Both the position numbers and the translations under genes were made by a program. From Tritrichomonas musculus (lineage: Eukaryota; Parabasalia; Tritrichomonadida; Tritrichomonadidae): a DNA stretch of 64,000 bases. Below are positions 1 through 9,723 of the stretch, piece by piece. Numbering within the stretch: position 1 is the stretch's first letter; the number at the start of each line of letters is the position of its first letter. The notes below the pieces were generated by a model, which saw only the letters and a program-made list of their open reading frames with translations, was not told where the DNA came from and made no database searches. The stretch lies in assembly GCA_039105265.1 (NCBI GenBank), contig JAPFFF010000002.1, forward strand, positions 8,122,001 through 8,186,000, given 5' to 3'.

Positions 1-819
1 GAAGCAGAAGTAAATTCATTGGTAAAACTGGATCACCCAAATGTCATACGTTTATATGACTTTTTTAATGAAGATAATAATATGTTTCTTGTACTTGAGT
101 ATTGCGGTGGTGGTACATTAGAAGACAAAATTCTGAAAGATGAGGTTATTTCAGAAAACGAAAAATTAAAGATTTGTTCGCAGATAATTTCTGCTTTAAA
201 GTATTGTTATGATATGTCAATAGCGCATCAGGATATTAAAGCATCTAATGTTTTATTTGATAATAATGGTCGAATCAAAGTTGCTGATTTTGGATTAAGC
301 GGGATAATTAATCATGACGCTAATATTGATCTACATAGAGGAACACTCTGTTATTCAGCACCTGAAGTATGTCAAATAAAATCGTTTAATCCATTTAAGT
401 CCGATATATGGTCTCTTGGTGTTCTCATTTATCGTTTATTTACTTACAGCTATCCTTTTGAAGGTAGCACTAAAGAAGATCTCAAAAATTCTATTATAAA
501 TGGGTATTATCAAGACAGGCTTTCTGGTCAAATTAAGAAAATTGTCAAAAGTATGCTTGTTGTTAATCCCGATGATAGAATTACAATTAATCGATTATAC
601 CATACAGATCTCTTTCATCCATCCAAAATCACTGCATTTCCGAGCTTAAATTCAAAAGTTAAAATTTTACAAAAAGATTCGCTAAATATCAAACTTAGTA
701 AAAGAAGATCATCTTTGCTCTACAACCAAAAGTTTGATGAAAGTGTGACAAAACCTCGTCGTTGTTCTCATTTCATTATCAAACCCGCTAACTCACAAAC
801 TTTTGCTGACTTTCCATGA
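1..819 (+). CDS. Ser/Thr protein kinase, C-terminal part (5' end outside window)
   Basis: The frame is open from base 1, so the gene starts upstream of the window and only the part from helix alpha-C onward is seen. Codon 3 is the likely alpha-C glutamate (EAEVNSL, then HPNVI). The catalytic loop is HQD at codons 76-78 rather than HRD, followed by KASN. DFG lies at about codon 95 and APE at about codon 120, so the catalytic Asp, Asn and DFG are all present and an active kinase is plausible. The order and spacing resemble CAMK/SNF1-type kinases, a group greatly expanded in trichomonads. After the kinase core (about codon 200) there is a short Ser/Arg/Lys-rich tail of about 70 residues without a recognised domain. 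Substrate unknown. Confidence 0.85.
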   Translation, partial: EAEVNSLVKLDHPNVIRLYDFFNEDNNMFLVLEYCGGGTLEDKILKDEVISENEKLKICSQIISALKYCYDMSIAHQDIKASNVLFDNNGRIKVADFGLSGIINHDANIDLHRGTLCYSAPEVCQIKSFNPFKSDIWSLGVLIYRLFTYSYPFEGSTKEDLKNSIINGYYQDRLSGQIKKIVKSMLVVNPDDRITINRLYHTDLFHPSKITAFPSLNSKVKILQKDSLNIKLSKRRSSLLYNQKFDESVTKPRRCSHFIIKPANSQTFADFP

Positions 820-1178
820 ATATTATTTTTCAAAAGTTAAAAATTTATTTTAAATAGATTGATGCTTTTAAAAACAGTTTTATATAAACATTTTATAGAT
901 AAACATTTATATTTTTTTTTCTTTCATTCAATCAGATTATAAAATGAATAAATCTATTTGTGTTTATGATTAAATTGTATAAGCATTTTTTATCTCCTAT
1001 TGATATCATAATAATATTAGAATCGCATTCGAATCATTATTTTTTTTTTTTTTTACATCATCATTTGAATAATTATTAGATCAAAAAAATATATATAAAA
1101 ATACATATTTATATAAGCTATTAACATGAAAATTGGCATCTAATTTGAATTATAATGGTCATTCATTCTAAAAATATC
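820..1178. other. AT-rich intergenic spacer
   Basis: Convergent spacer between two kinase genes. It holds T/A homopolymer runs (for example a 15-base T run near 1040) and no ORF, inverted repeat or RNA-like structure that I can see. Both gene 3' ends fall here. Confidence 0.6.
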
Positions 1179-3806
1179 TTATATCAATTTTTTTTCTCTT
1201 TCCTTCTTTTCTTTCTTTTTCTCTTCCTTTTCCTTCTTTTTCTCTTCTTTTTCTTTCTTCTTTTCTTCTTTCTTTTCCTTCTTTTCTTTCTTCTTCTCTT
1301 CTTTCTTTTCCTTCTTTTCTCTCTTCTTCTCTTCCTTTTTGTCTTTCTTGTGGCTTTTATGGTCTCCGTCACCATCGCCCTCCAAAGCATTATCGAAAAT
1401 TGACTGAAGATCGTGTATTTCAGCATCTTCCTGTTGTTTAATATCGATTTTCTTTTCTTTGTCTTTTTTATCTTTGTGCTTCTTCTTGTCTTTTTCGTCT
1501 TTCTTTGTTTCATCCTTTTTCAGATGTTTGTGCTTGCACTTTTCTTTAGAATCGTCGGTTATTTCGTCTGCATTTTTCTTCGGTTCTTTTGATATCGCGT
1601 GTTCTTCTGATTTCTTTGGTTCTTCTGATTTTTCTTGAGTTTCAGATTTGTTTGGTTCTTCTGATTTTGATATGTTTTCATCTTTCTTTGTGTGCTTGTG
1701 CTTATGCTTTTCCTTGTGCTCTTCTTTTATTTCTAAGCAGTCTTCTCTTTTTTCTAATTCGGCTTTCATTTGCTTTTCAGCTTCTTTTTCTTCCTCTTCC
1801 TCTAGTTCCTTGGCTTTTCCTTCATCAGCAAATTTAGCTTCTTCTACTTTCTTTGCCTTTTCTGCAAGTCTAGCTTCCTCTGCCTTCTTTGCCTTTTCTG
1901 CAAGTCTAGCTTCCTCTGCCTTCTTTGCCTTTTCTGCAAGTCTAGCTTCTTTCGCCAATTTGGCTTCTTCTGCTTTCCTTGCTTCTTCTGCTAATATGGC
2001 TCCAGCTTTCTTTGCTTCTTCTGCTTTTCTAGCCTCTTCTGCTTTTCTAGCTTCTTCAGCCTTTTTAGCTTCTTCAGCTAGTCTGGCTTCTTCTTCTGCT
2101 TTTCTAGCTTCTTCAGCTAGTCTGGCTTCTTCTTCTGCTTTCCTTGCTTCTTCAGCTAGTCTGGCTTCCTCTGCTTTTCTAACTTCCTCAGCTAATCTAG
2201 CTTCTTCTTCTGCTTTTCTAGCTTCCTCAGCTAGTCTAGCTTCCTCAGCTTTCCTTGCTTCTTCGGCTAATCTAGCTTCTTCTGCTTTTCTAGCTTCCTC
2301 AGCTAATCTTGCTTCTTCTTCTGCTTTCCTTGCTTCTTCAGCCTTTTTAGCTTCTTCGGCTTTTCTAGCTTCTTCAGCTAATCTTGCTTCTTCTTCTGCT
2401 TTTCTAGCCTCTTCAGCTAGTCTGGCTTCCTCAGCTTTCCTTGCTTCTTCGGCTATTCTAGCTTCTTCGGCTTTCCTTGCTTCTTCAGCCTTTTTAGCTT
2501 CTTCTGCTTTTCTAGCCTCTTCAGCTAGTCTGGCTTCCTCAGCTTTCCTTGCTTCTTCGGCTATTCTAGCTTCTTCGGCTTTCCTTGCTTCTTCAGCCTT
2601 TTTAGCTTCTTCGGCTTTTCTAGTTTCCTCTGCTAATCTTGCTTCTTCAGCCTTTTTAGCTTCTTCTGCTAATCTTGCTTCTTCTGCCTTTTTAGCTTCT
2701 TCTGCTTTTTTCACTTCGTTGTCTTGCATTTCATTCAATTTTTGTTCATCTTCTGTTTCTTTTCTCATAGCACCAGTCCTGACGTCATTGGAAACTGGTA
2801 ATCCATTGATTATTTGCACCATTTTGACACTTTTTTCTTTTTCCAACAATTGGTTTATGTTATTTGTTGGGTCACTTGATTCCTTAGGAATAACAACATC
2901 TCTTAAGAATGGATGCTTGAGAGCTTCATCTATTGTTATTCTTTTCTCATTATCGACTGTCATTAAACGTCTTATTAAGTCAGCGCAATTTTCTGAAACA
3001 AAGCTTGGTATCTCGTATTGTCCATTTTTGATTTGTTCGAACATTTTTCCAAAATTTTTTTCTGTCCATGGAATTGATCCTGTTGCCATTGCATACAAAA
3101 TGACTCCGCATGACCAAATATCGCTTTTTTTAGCATCGTATAATTGGCCACTAAGGCATTCTGGTGAGGCAAAGCAAGGAGATCCACATGGTGTTTTTGT
3201 AAGACCTTTGGAATTGTCGTCGAGATGCTTTGATAACCCGAAATCAGATATTTTTATGTGTTCCGATCGATCTATAAGTATATTTTCTAGCTTTAAATCA
3301 CGGTGAGCAACATTTAACGAATGAATATATTTAACAGCAATCAATATTTGCTTAAATAAAATAGCTGTTTCATCTTCAGATAACTTTTGTTTGTTAACTA
3401 CATACTCGAAAAGTTCACCACAGGGGCATAATTCAAGAAATATGTAATAATTGGTTTTATCTTGAATAACATCAAGTAAATGAATAATATTTGGGTGATT
3501 CATGAGACGATGTACTTTTATTTCTTGAGCAAGTTGTAAAGTGAGGTTGCATTCTTCTACACTTTTTTTGGGAATTATTTTGCAAGCAACATAATGGCTC
3601 GCTAGAGATTCTGAGCTGCTTTCGTTGTTTTCTTTTTCATCTTTGCTTGAAAGTGTTTTGTTTTTCTCGTTTAAATTGTTATTTTTTGATTGATCTAACG
3701 AATTAATTTCTTCGGCAAGGCACACTGTTGAAAAACCTCCTTTGCCGATTTCTTTTTTAAGAATAAAATGTCCAATTCTCCTTTCTTTAAAAACTTCCGG
3801 ATCCAT
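1179..3806 (-). CDS. CAMK-like Ser/Thr kinase with long KAEEAR repeat tail
   Basis: 875 residues from a clear ATG. The kinase domain spans about residues 14-305: glycine loop GKGGFSTV at 21-28, beta-3 lysine at VACK (K76), catalytic HRDLKLEN, DFG, and SPE in place of APE. About 35 residues rich in Asn/Ser/Glu are inserted between beta-2 and beta-3. After a linker, about residues 370-660 are a near-perfect 6-residue repeat alternating KAEEAR and LAEEAR, expected to form one long charged single helix or coiled coil. The last 200 residues are Lys/Glu/His-rich. Kinase architecture suggests a SNF1/MARK-like enzyme held to a scaffold by the tail; that role is inference. A candidate initiator lies 19 nt upstream. 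The repeat tract is prone to length change, and on the opposite strand it creates a long spurious Ser/Ala/Phe reading frame. Confidence 0.9.
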   Translation of the reverse strand: MDPEVFKERRIGHFILKKEIGKGGFSTVCLAEEINSLDQSKNNNLNEKNKTLSSKDEKENNESSSESLASHYVACKIIPKKSVEECNLTLQLAQEIKVHRLMNHPNIIHLLDVIQDKTNYYIFLELCPCGELFEYVVNKQKLSEDETAILFKQILIAVKYIHSLNVAHRDLKLENILIDRSEHIKISDFGLSKHLDDNSKGLTKTPCGSPCFASPECLSGQLYDAKKSDIWSCGVILYAMATGSIPWTEKNFGKMFEQIKNGQYEIPSFVSENCADLIRRLMTVDNEKRITIDEALKHPFLRDVVIPKESSDPTNNINQLLEKEKSVKMVQIINGLPVSNDVRTGAMRKETEDEQKLNEMQDNEVKKAEEAKKAEEARLAEEAKKAEEARLAEETRKAEEAKKAEEARKAEEARIAEEARKAEEARLAEEARKAEEAKKAEEARKAEEARIAEEARKAEEARLAEEARKAEEEARLAEEARKAEEAKKAEEARKAEEEARLAEEARKAEEARLAEEARKAEEARLAEEARKAEEEARLAEEVRKAEEARLAEEARKAEEEARLAEEARKAEEEARLAEEAKKAEEARKAEEARKAEEAKKAGAILAEEARKAEEAKLAKEARLAEKAKKAEEARLAEKAKKAEEARLAEKAKKVEEAKFADEGKAKELEEEEEKEAEKQMKAELEKREDCLEIKEEHKEKHKHKHTKKDENISKSEEPNKSETQEKSEEPKKSEEHAISKEPKKNADEITDDSKEKCKHKHLKKDETKKDEKDKKKHKDKKDKEKKIDIKQQEDAEIHDLQSIFDNALEGDGDGDHKSHKKDKKEEKKREKKEKKEEKKKEKKEKKEEKKKEKEEKKKEKEEKKKEKKEREKKLI

Positions 3807-3821
3807 TTTAAATTATATTAA

Positions 3822-3827
3822 TAATGA
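3822..3827 (-). promoter_or_regulatory. Candidate Inr (TCATTA) for the repeat-tail kinase
   Basis: On the minus strand TTCATTATT stands about 19 nt before the ATG at 3806. It fits the trichomonad initiator core TCA(Y)(T/A) and the short 5' UTRs of that group. One short match in AT-rich DNA is weak evidence. Confidence 0.35.
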
Positions 3828-4767
3828 AATAATCATCATTTATTTATTTAATTTTATTGTTAACTTTTTCATATTGTTTTATATTTTCGGTTTCAATTTT
3901 TGAAAATCTATTTGAATTTGAATTTAAAATTGAAAGCCATTAATAATGGAACAATTGAAAATAATAATAATAATCATTATTTTTTCAATTTAAATTCAAT
4001 TCAGTTTAAAAAATTAACTAAGGTTTTCTTCATCAAAATAAAAAATAATATGATATTTTATTAATATTTCGATATTTAAATTATATGTATTATGTATATT
4101 TTTATTTTTATGATGATTTGATAAAATGAATAAATGTTATGATTCAACTTTTTAATTTTAAACTGTATTTTTTTTAATTTACTTTACAATGCTTATTTAA
4201 AATCTATTATTGACTGTTTTTTTATATATATTATCATTAAATTTATTATTGGCAAATCTTCAATATTCAAGCAAAAGTTTAAATAACGTATAATTTTTTT
4301 CAATATACATTATTTAGTTAACCATTTTTCAATATTGTTCTTTTCCGAAAAATAACTCTACAATTGAGAAATATCTTTTAATATTTTGATTATATGGAGA
4401 AATAAATTAATTAAATAATAATTATTAAGTTTTATTCTAATAAATTGATATATATATATTGGAAATAAATAAAATATATTGAATTTTTCACATTTTTTAT
4501 ATAGTACAAAATTGAATTAATTTTTTGTGAAAAGATAACCGCTTATTTTTTTTTTATTTTATAATTTTTTTAAAATATAATTTAATAATAATGTAAAGCA
4601 AACTCTTTTTTATATTAAAATAAAATAGATAATTTTTAAAAATGATAAAATATTTAAAAAAGACTAAGTAATGTAAGATATTTATAAAAATGATAAAATT
4701 AAAAAAAACAATTTTTTTCCGAAGTGGAACTCTTTTCATAGAATTTTTTTCTTTATATAAATTTTGA
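3828..4767. other. AT-rich intergenic region
   Basis: Shared upstream region of two divergent genes (the minus-strand kinase and the plus-strand Mob-like gene). I see A/T runs and short direct words but no long inverted repeat, RNA gene or ORF worth naming. Confidence 0.55.
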
Positions 4768-5475
4768 ATGAATGCTATTCTAGCATTAAGACAATCTAGA
4801 CGAACTTCTCGTAAATGTACTATTATGGTTAAAAAAGATAAAAAGTTTGAAATGAAAAAGTACAAGCGAGTTGAAGATATAACAGGAGAGCATCTGCTAG
4901 TTGATATTAATTCTCTCCTTGCGGCTCCACCAGGTGTTACTGTCGGTGATTGGCTTATTGTTAATCTTATTGACTTCCTTCAAAGAGTCGAACTTCTTTA
5001 TTCCTCATGTTCCCTATTTTGTACCTCAGATACATGTCCTATGTTTAATTCCGGACCTCAATATTGTTATTTTTGGGAAGATGATGATTCGCCTCAGCCA
5101 ATTCAAGTATCAGCACCCGAATACTTTCAAGCATTAAAAAGATATATAAAAAGGAATCTTCTTAACAAAGAGTTGTTTCCTGATGAATCAGAGGAATTAT
5201 CGCCAAAAGCTGAAACAGTTATTCATACATCATATAGGAGATTGTTTCGGATCTTAGCACATCTTTATATTTGTCATTTTAAAGACATTTCTCAATTGAA
5301 AGATATTAATTTATTTGAATTAATGAATACAATTCTAACGCATTATGTTAATATTGCGCTTATCTACCAAGTATGTAAAATGGAAGATTTTGAAATTTTC
5401 GCGCCAATATTTAAAGCTATAAATGATTTTCCAAGTGAAAATTTTTATTGTCCCAAATTTTCTACCCACGAGTGA
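4768..5475 (+). CDS. Mob1/phocein-family kinase activator
   Basis: 235 residues, the usual size for Mob proteins. Family signatures in order: the GEHLLVDINSLLAAPPG / VGDWL segment near the start of the core, LLYSSCSLFC-x4-C (zinc-ligand cysteines), GPQYCYFW, VSAPEYFQ, and RRLFRILAHLYICHF containing the two histidines that complete the zinc site. Mob proteins bind and activate NDR/LATS kinases and act in mitotic exit, cytokinesis and cell polarity. The first ATG is used; a second in-frame ATG 57 bases later would remove only the basic leader before the conserved core. The kinase genes next door are not NDR/LATS-like, so no operon-style link is implied. Confidence 0.9.
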   Translation: MNAILALRQSRRTSRKCTIMVKKDKKFEMKKYKRVEDITGEHLLVDINSLLAAPPGVTVGDWLIVNLIDFLQRVELLYSSCSLFCTSDTCPMFNSGPQYCYFWEDDDSPQPIQVSAPEYFQALKRYIKRNLLNKELFPDESEELSPKAETVIHTSYRRLFRILAHLYICHFKDISQLKDINLFELMNTILTHYVNIALIYQVCKMEDFEIFAPIFKAINDFPSENFYCPKFSTHE

Positions 5476-5817
5476 AAAGAAATTATTTTTGTTGACCATA
5501 AAAATTTAATTTCTTAATATTTTTTTATTTACTTGAATGCTTAGTAAATTGCACCATTAGTAATAAAGAAACATGCAAATAATGTGGTAAAGTTAGCCGA
5601 AATTTAAAGAACTTCGAAAGAAAATAAAGCATAATCTTTGAATTAAAAGTATTTAGTATTACTTTTTATGGATTTTTATGCATAAAATATCCTAAAAATG
5701 ATATAATGAGTCCTAATATGGAATATAAAAAAAGAAAATTTGTCATATTTATTATTAATATATTATGAATTGAAATAGAAATAAAATAAAAAGTAGAAAA
5801 TGAAAAACATGAATCTT
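5476..5817. other. AT-rich intergenic spacer
   Basis: Convergent 3' spacer. Nothing recognisable beyond A-rich stretches. Confidence 0.55.
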
Positions 5818-6231
5818 TTAGCTTTCTTTAATCATTTGAACATGATCAATAACTTCCTCAATTTGATCAAGATGAATGTCAAACCATCTGATTAATAATC
5901 TTCTATCTCTTTTTTCATTCCGTGAAATTGGAATATTTATGACTCTTGATAATACCATACTAAGTGACCGAAGCCTATTTACCGTGACTTGATTGCGCCT
6001 GCCAAAAAAATTCACAAGAAATTCATATCCACGACTACCTTCTGCTTGGAAATTGCCAAGAATTAGTTCTGTAATTTGCCTTTCTGTATATGTACCACGA
6101 TTTGGGCCATTCGCAGCACGAGACATTAAATAAATATAAATTGCATCACATATTAAAATTGCATCATAAAAATTAAATTGATGCTCATTGAAAATGGGAA
6201 AAAAATTAAAAAAAAAATTTCTATTTTTCAT
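5818..6231 (-). CDS. Small trichomonad-type protein, shares a C-terminal domain with the gene at 46055-46924
   Basis: 137 residues, no named domain recognised. The first 30 residues are Phe/Asn-rich and hydrophobic; from about residue 45 it looks globular and basic (TERQITELI, FGRRNQVTVNRL). The C-terminal part PISRNEKRDRRLLIRWFD matches LSRNEKRKKQYVFKKLFD in the protein at 46055-46924, followed in both by an Ile-rich helix. This points to a shared helical domain in two separate loci. Function unknown; a nucleic-acid or protein-binding role would be a guess. The start codon is the first ATG, but the true start may be the later Met at MSRAANGP if the hydrophobic leader is not translated. Confidence 0.6.
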   Translation of the reverse strand: MKNRNFFFNFFPIFNEHQFNFYDAILICDAIYIYLMSRAANGPNRGTYTERQITELILGNFQAEGSRGYEFLVNFFGRRNQVTVNRLRSLSMVLSRVINIPISRNEKRDRRLLIRWFDIHLDQIEEVIDHVQMIKES

Positions 6232-6255
6232 TCAATTTTCTTTGTCATGTTAAAC

Positions 6256-6333
6256 TAGAGGTATTTTATTATTCACTTTTGCACAGAAAAAGTTGAACTT
6301 TTCCAAGGGAAAAATGAATTTTGAACATCCCTA
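6256..6333 (+). mobile_element. hAT-type MITE, 78 bp, copy 1
   Basis: Palindrome-like unit starting TAGAGGTATT and ending AACATCCCTA, with inner arms TTCACTTTT and AAAAATGAA. It is flanked by an exact 8-bp duplication TGTTAAAC (6248-6255 and 6334-6341). Two further copies lie at 55234-55310 and 58742-58819. An 8-bp target duplication is the hallmark of hAT transposons; the unit has no coding room, so it is non-autonomous. Confidence 0.85.
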
Positions 6334-6386
6334 TGTTAAACCTTACCTCCCTCTCAATTTAAAATAATCATATCTTTATATTTTAA

Positions 6387-7455
6387 ATATAGGTGGACTC
6401 GGAGATGTTCAGGTAAAGACCAGATTTAATTTTGTAATGACTAAAACTTTGTTTACTAATACTCATTTTGATTTTCTATGTCTAAAAAGTCTTTTCCTAA
6501 ATGACAAAAAAAAATTCTAAATCCAAAAAGTTGCTTTCAAAAAGTCAAAAATATTTTCTAAGTATAAAAAGTCTTTTCCTAAAAGTCACTAAAATATTCA
6601 ATCGCCTCAAAAGTTGTTTTCAAAAAGTCAAACCTTTGATTCCGATGAGTAAAAGTGATATGCTAAAAAGAAGAAGAAGCATTCCTATACCCAGAACTTT
6701 TTTAATAATAGAGACATTGGAAATGTTTAAATAACTCGTTGTTTTTGGACCAAAAAAAAAATCATTATATTCAAAACTAAAAATAAATGTATCTTCATTT
6801 GTATGTATTCATTTGTATGTATTTTTATTACTGTATGCTTATTTAAATGTACTTTTATTTTAAAAAAATTAATCTAATTTTTATTTAATTATAAAAAATT
6901 AATTATATATTTCTCATTTTATTTAATTATATAATTAAGTTGAATAAAAACATTAAGAAATGAAGAATATGTTCTTATGTGATGAAAATCTGTTTTCAAA
7001 GGACGTTTGAGTATTTGAATACTCAAATGTCAACAGAATTTATTTTGACCATATATGGTCATTTAAAGAACAAAATCATTTAGAACTAATGAACATCTAA
7101 AATATTTACAAAAATGATTTTTTTTAAAAAACAATATTGGTATTTAAAATGCAAATATTGTTTTTAAAAGGTATCTAAAAATAAATATATTATCTTGAAT
7201 TGAATGGACGTTGCAGTTTTGAGTTCCCAAACGTCGTCAATAACAAAATAATGAAACTTTTAATATATATTTATACATTTATTAAATAGTATTGAATATT
7301 TATATTATTTTTCAATATAATACTAAAATGATGAGTTTTTGATATAAATATTATGAGATTTTGTTTGAAAATTATAGAAAAATTAGTAAACAAAGTTTTA
7401 GTCATTACAAAATTAAATCTGGTCTTTACCTGAACATCTCCGAGTCCACCTATAT
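6387..7455. mobile_element. Non-autonomous DNA transposon with perfect 74-bp TIRs
   Basis: The segment 6387-6460 is repeated exactly inverted at 7382-7455; the ends read ATATAGGTGGACTCGGAG. The element of about 1.07 kb has a TATA-like target at each edge, which could be a TA duplication (Tc1/mariner style), but the exact boundary is ambiguous. The interior is AT-rich with short repeated words (AAAAAGTCTTTTCCTAA, AAAGTTGTTTTCAAAAAGTC) and paired GGACGTT motifs near 7000 and 7206. A 77-codon frame at 6501-6734 is Lys/Ser-rich and built from these words, so I do not call it a gene. No transposase. Confidence 0.8.
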
Positions 7456-8227
7456 GAATTAATTTTTTAAAATTTAATTAATATTATGATAATTATCATA
7501 TATATTATTAATGAAGAATGATGCAATTAAATTGTTTGATAAAAAAGATAAAATGATTTAAAATATGAAATGGAGGTAAAGTTTTTTGAACTCAGTTTAC
7601 ATTTGTTCCACTTTCTTAACAGAATTTTCCACTTTCGTAACAGAAAATTTTATTATTTAATTATCTTTGTTTTTAATGAGTTTTTACATTTTTAATATAA
7701 TGCAAATAATTGTCGGAAATACAGTTGTTATTGGGAACAACATTTTATTTGAAATTATAGATGAAGATAATTTTTGCAAATATCTTGCTAAAAAAAGAAT
7801 TTTTGTTATTTTAAAAGCTTAAAATTCCATTACAAATGTATTTTATTTCATCATAATAATGCAATACTGATTTTTTATTTGCTTTGTCTGAAATTATAAT
7901 CAAATTTTTTCTTGAATTCTATCCTTTTTTAAAAATTTCTGTTTAATATTCATTTGTATTTATGGTACAATTATAAAAACATGATTTTCTTCTAAAAAAA
8001 GAGTTTTGAGTAAATCCAAATTAGACTTGTTATTTTGAGAATCGATATCAAAAACGTCACTTTTTTACATCTGATACTCGATTATCAGTTTACAAATCTG
8101 ATATCGAGATTATCGATTATCAAGATATCAGATATGAAATGTGATATAAAAATAATTGTAAACCTGATATCAATTAGATCTCGAGATCTCAAACAGATTT
8201 ATCTTTTTTTATAATTGGTATAGTAGT
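7456..8227. other. AT-rich spacer with GATATC-rich stretch
   Basis: No gene seen. From about 8040 to 8200 the words GATATC, GATATCAG and ATCGATTATC recur, giving an irregular self-complementary region of unknown meaning. Confidence 0.5.
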
Positions 8228-8279
8228 ATATACTAGTCGGTTTCCGCTGGGCCTGTAGCCCACGCGTCAACACGAACTA

Positions 8280-8283
<4 letters not shown>
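8228..8283. other. GC-rich, structured 55-bp island before a poly-A run
   Basis: In very AT-rich surroundings this segment contains the perfect hairpin TGGGC-CTGTA-GCCCA, a smaller CGT/ACG hairpin, and is bounded by two ACTAGT words. A run of about 30 A follows (8284-8313). It could be a small structured RNA or a transposon edge. It does not fold as a full tRNA and has no good B box. Confidence 0.35.
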
Positions 8284-8314
<31 letters not shown>

Positions 8315-8379
8315 AAAAATAAAAAAATTTCTTCTTCTTCTTTTCATGTTATCCCACCCACCCACCTCAATGCTCACCA

Positions 8380-8445
8380 TTTATGAAACGGCACAGGTAC
8401 CCCACCCCACTACCGCCCATCTATGAAACGACACAGGTACCTGCC
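8380..8445 (+). repeat. Two-copy direct repeat, about 25 bp
   Basis: CATTTATGAAACGGCACAGG followed by TACCCC is repeated as CATCTATGAAACGACACAGG followed by TACC about 40 bp later. It lies in the GC-rich flank just outside the helicase element and has no recognised function. Confidence 0.55.
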
Positions 8446-8823
8446 CCGAGAAGTCTCTTTTATGGTGAGGCTTTAGATATCAGGAGAATGCGCAGGCAGG
8501 GGGCGGGCGAAGCCCGCCCCCTGCCTACTACCATTGCGAGTAACAACTCGCCCCGGCTACTATACTAGGTGCCATATTTTGTTACCAAGAACGCGACCAA
8601 AATAAATCATATGCTAACCATAATTACGCAACTCTAACGCAGCTCTTATGATGGCTTTAACCATACCAGCAGTAGCTCTAGGAGGGGAATTCACCCTCTA
8701 GCTCATCTAGTAGAATTCTACCAGACCGAAATATTAATAGACGCGCATGACCAGCAGAGCTCACGCATGACAAAAATATAATATTCTTTGTTTAATTTTT
8801 TGTACAATTTTTTGTTTATGTAA

Positions 8824-9480
8824 ATGAGCTATATTGATTGGAAACTATTCGATAGCATTCCAGCAAATAAGAAAAGAATAATTAATGATTCACAAGCTAT
8901 TGAAGAGAAATTAATTAAGAAATTTATATGCCAATCTCCAATTGGAACAGGGAAAAGTACAGCAATAAGAAAATGGATTTACAATACAGTCCCAAATAAT
9001 AAATTTATTGTCATTGTACCTACAATTAATATTGCAATGGAATTCTATAGCAAATTATATGTTGCATTGAACAATAAATATCCAAATGATGTTGATAATA
9101 TGATTAAAGTTTGTATGAAAGATGGTGCATTCAAAGAATTTAAATCAGCTATAACTAAATTTATTCCGACAGTTATTACCACATATGCAACTGCATCGAA
9201 ATGTTTAGGAGGTATAATTGAACACTTTTATCATCATTCAATTGACTTTAACAAACATTACTCATTAATAATAGACGAGGCTCATTTATTGCTAGAAAAC
9301 ATTTCATTAATAGAAACGTGTAGAGAATTCGATAAAGTTGGATTAATTACAGCTACAGCATCTGACATAAATTGCTTATCAGTATTCAATGATTATGTGA
9401 AAATAAACCCACAAGTTGAAGATAAATACAACAGAACAATCTACATACACAAACTAAAGAATAATATGGAAGAGAAATAA
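8824..9480 (+). CDS. SF2 helicase remnant (virus-like fossil)
   Basis: Reads as the ATPase half of a DExH helicase. Walker A is SPIGTGKST at about residues 38-46, the DEAH box is IIDEAHLL at about residues 146-153, and TATA follows as motif III. Such proteins resemble viral origin-binding or UvsW-type helicases that unwind DNA during replication. A related, more decayed piece is at 54935-55123 (shared KDGAFKEFK, ASKCLGGIIEHF). T-rich TTTTTTGT words stand just upstream of the ATG, like the Maverick promoters. It is shorter than a full helicase of this class and is treated as a fossil. Confidence 0.7.
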   Translation: MSYIDWKLFDSIPANKKRIINDSQAIEEKLIKKFICQSPIGTGKSTAIRKWIYNTVPNNKFIVIVPTINIAMEFYSKLYVALNNKYPNDVDNMIKVCMKDGAFKEFKSAITKFIPTVITTYATASKCLGGIIEHFYHHSIDFNKHYSLIIDEAHLLLENISLIETCREFDKVGLITATASDINCLSVFNDYVKINPQVEDKYNRTIYIHKLKNNMEEK

Positions 9481-9723
9481 TATCGAAGCAAGTTGTAACT
9501 GAGAAGCAAAATTATGATAAAATATTAATAAAAATTGAGGATAAAAAAGAATGTGAGAGAATAAAAGAATGCATAAACAACGAATTTAATTAAAGCACTA
9601 TATAACTCAGATAAGAAAGAGGTTGAGATATCTGATGAAGGCAAATTTGTCAATCCTGAAGATGTAGATATAATATTCAATGATTTAATGTAAATATTTT
9701 TGTTAATTTTTTTGTATGTATAA

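Noticed and set aside
1648-3306. Long plus-strand frame of 552 codons rich in Ser/Ala/Phe/Leu
   Set aside because: It is the antisense shadow of the KAEEAR repeats and kinase domain of the minus-strand gene; its own composition follows from the repeat.
6501-6734. 77-codon gene inside the 74-bp-TIR element
   Set aside because: Frame consists of repeated AAAGTC words and Lys/Ser runs; no domain and no conserved context.
8228-8283. Functional tRNA gene
   Set aside because: A TATAGTAGTA segment looks D-arm-like, but the anticodon loop and T arm do not fold properly.
8228-8313. SINE or retroposed RNA (structured segment plus poly-A)
   Set aside because: No box A/B pair, no target duplication found, and the poly-A is embedded in A/T-rich DNA. 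Kept only as a structured island.
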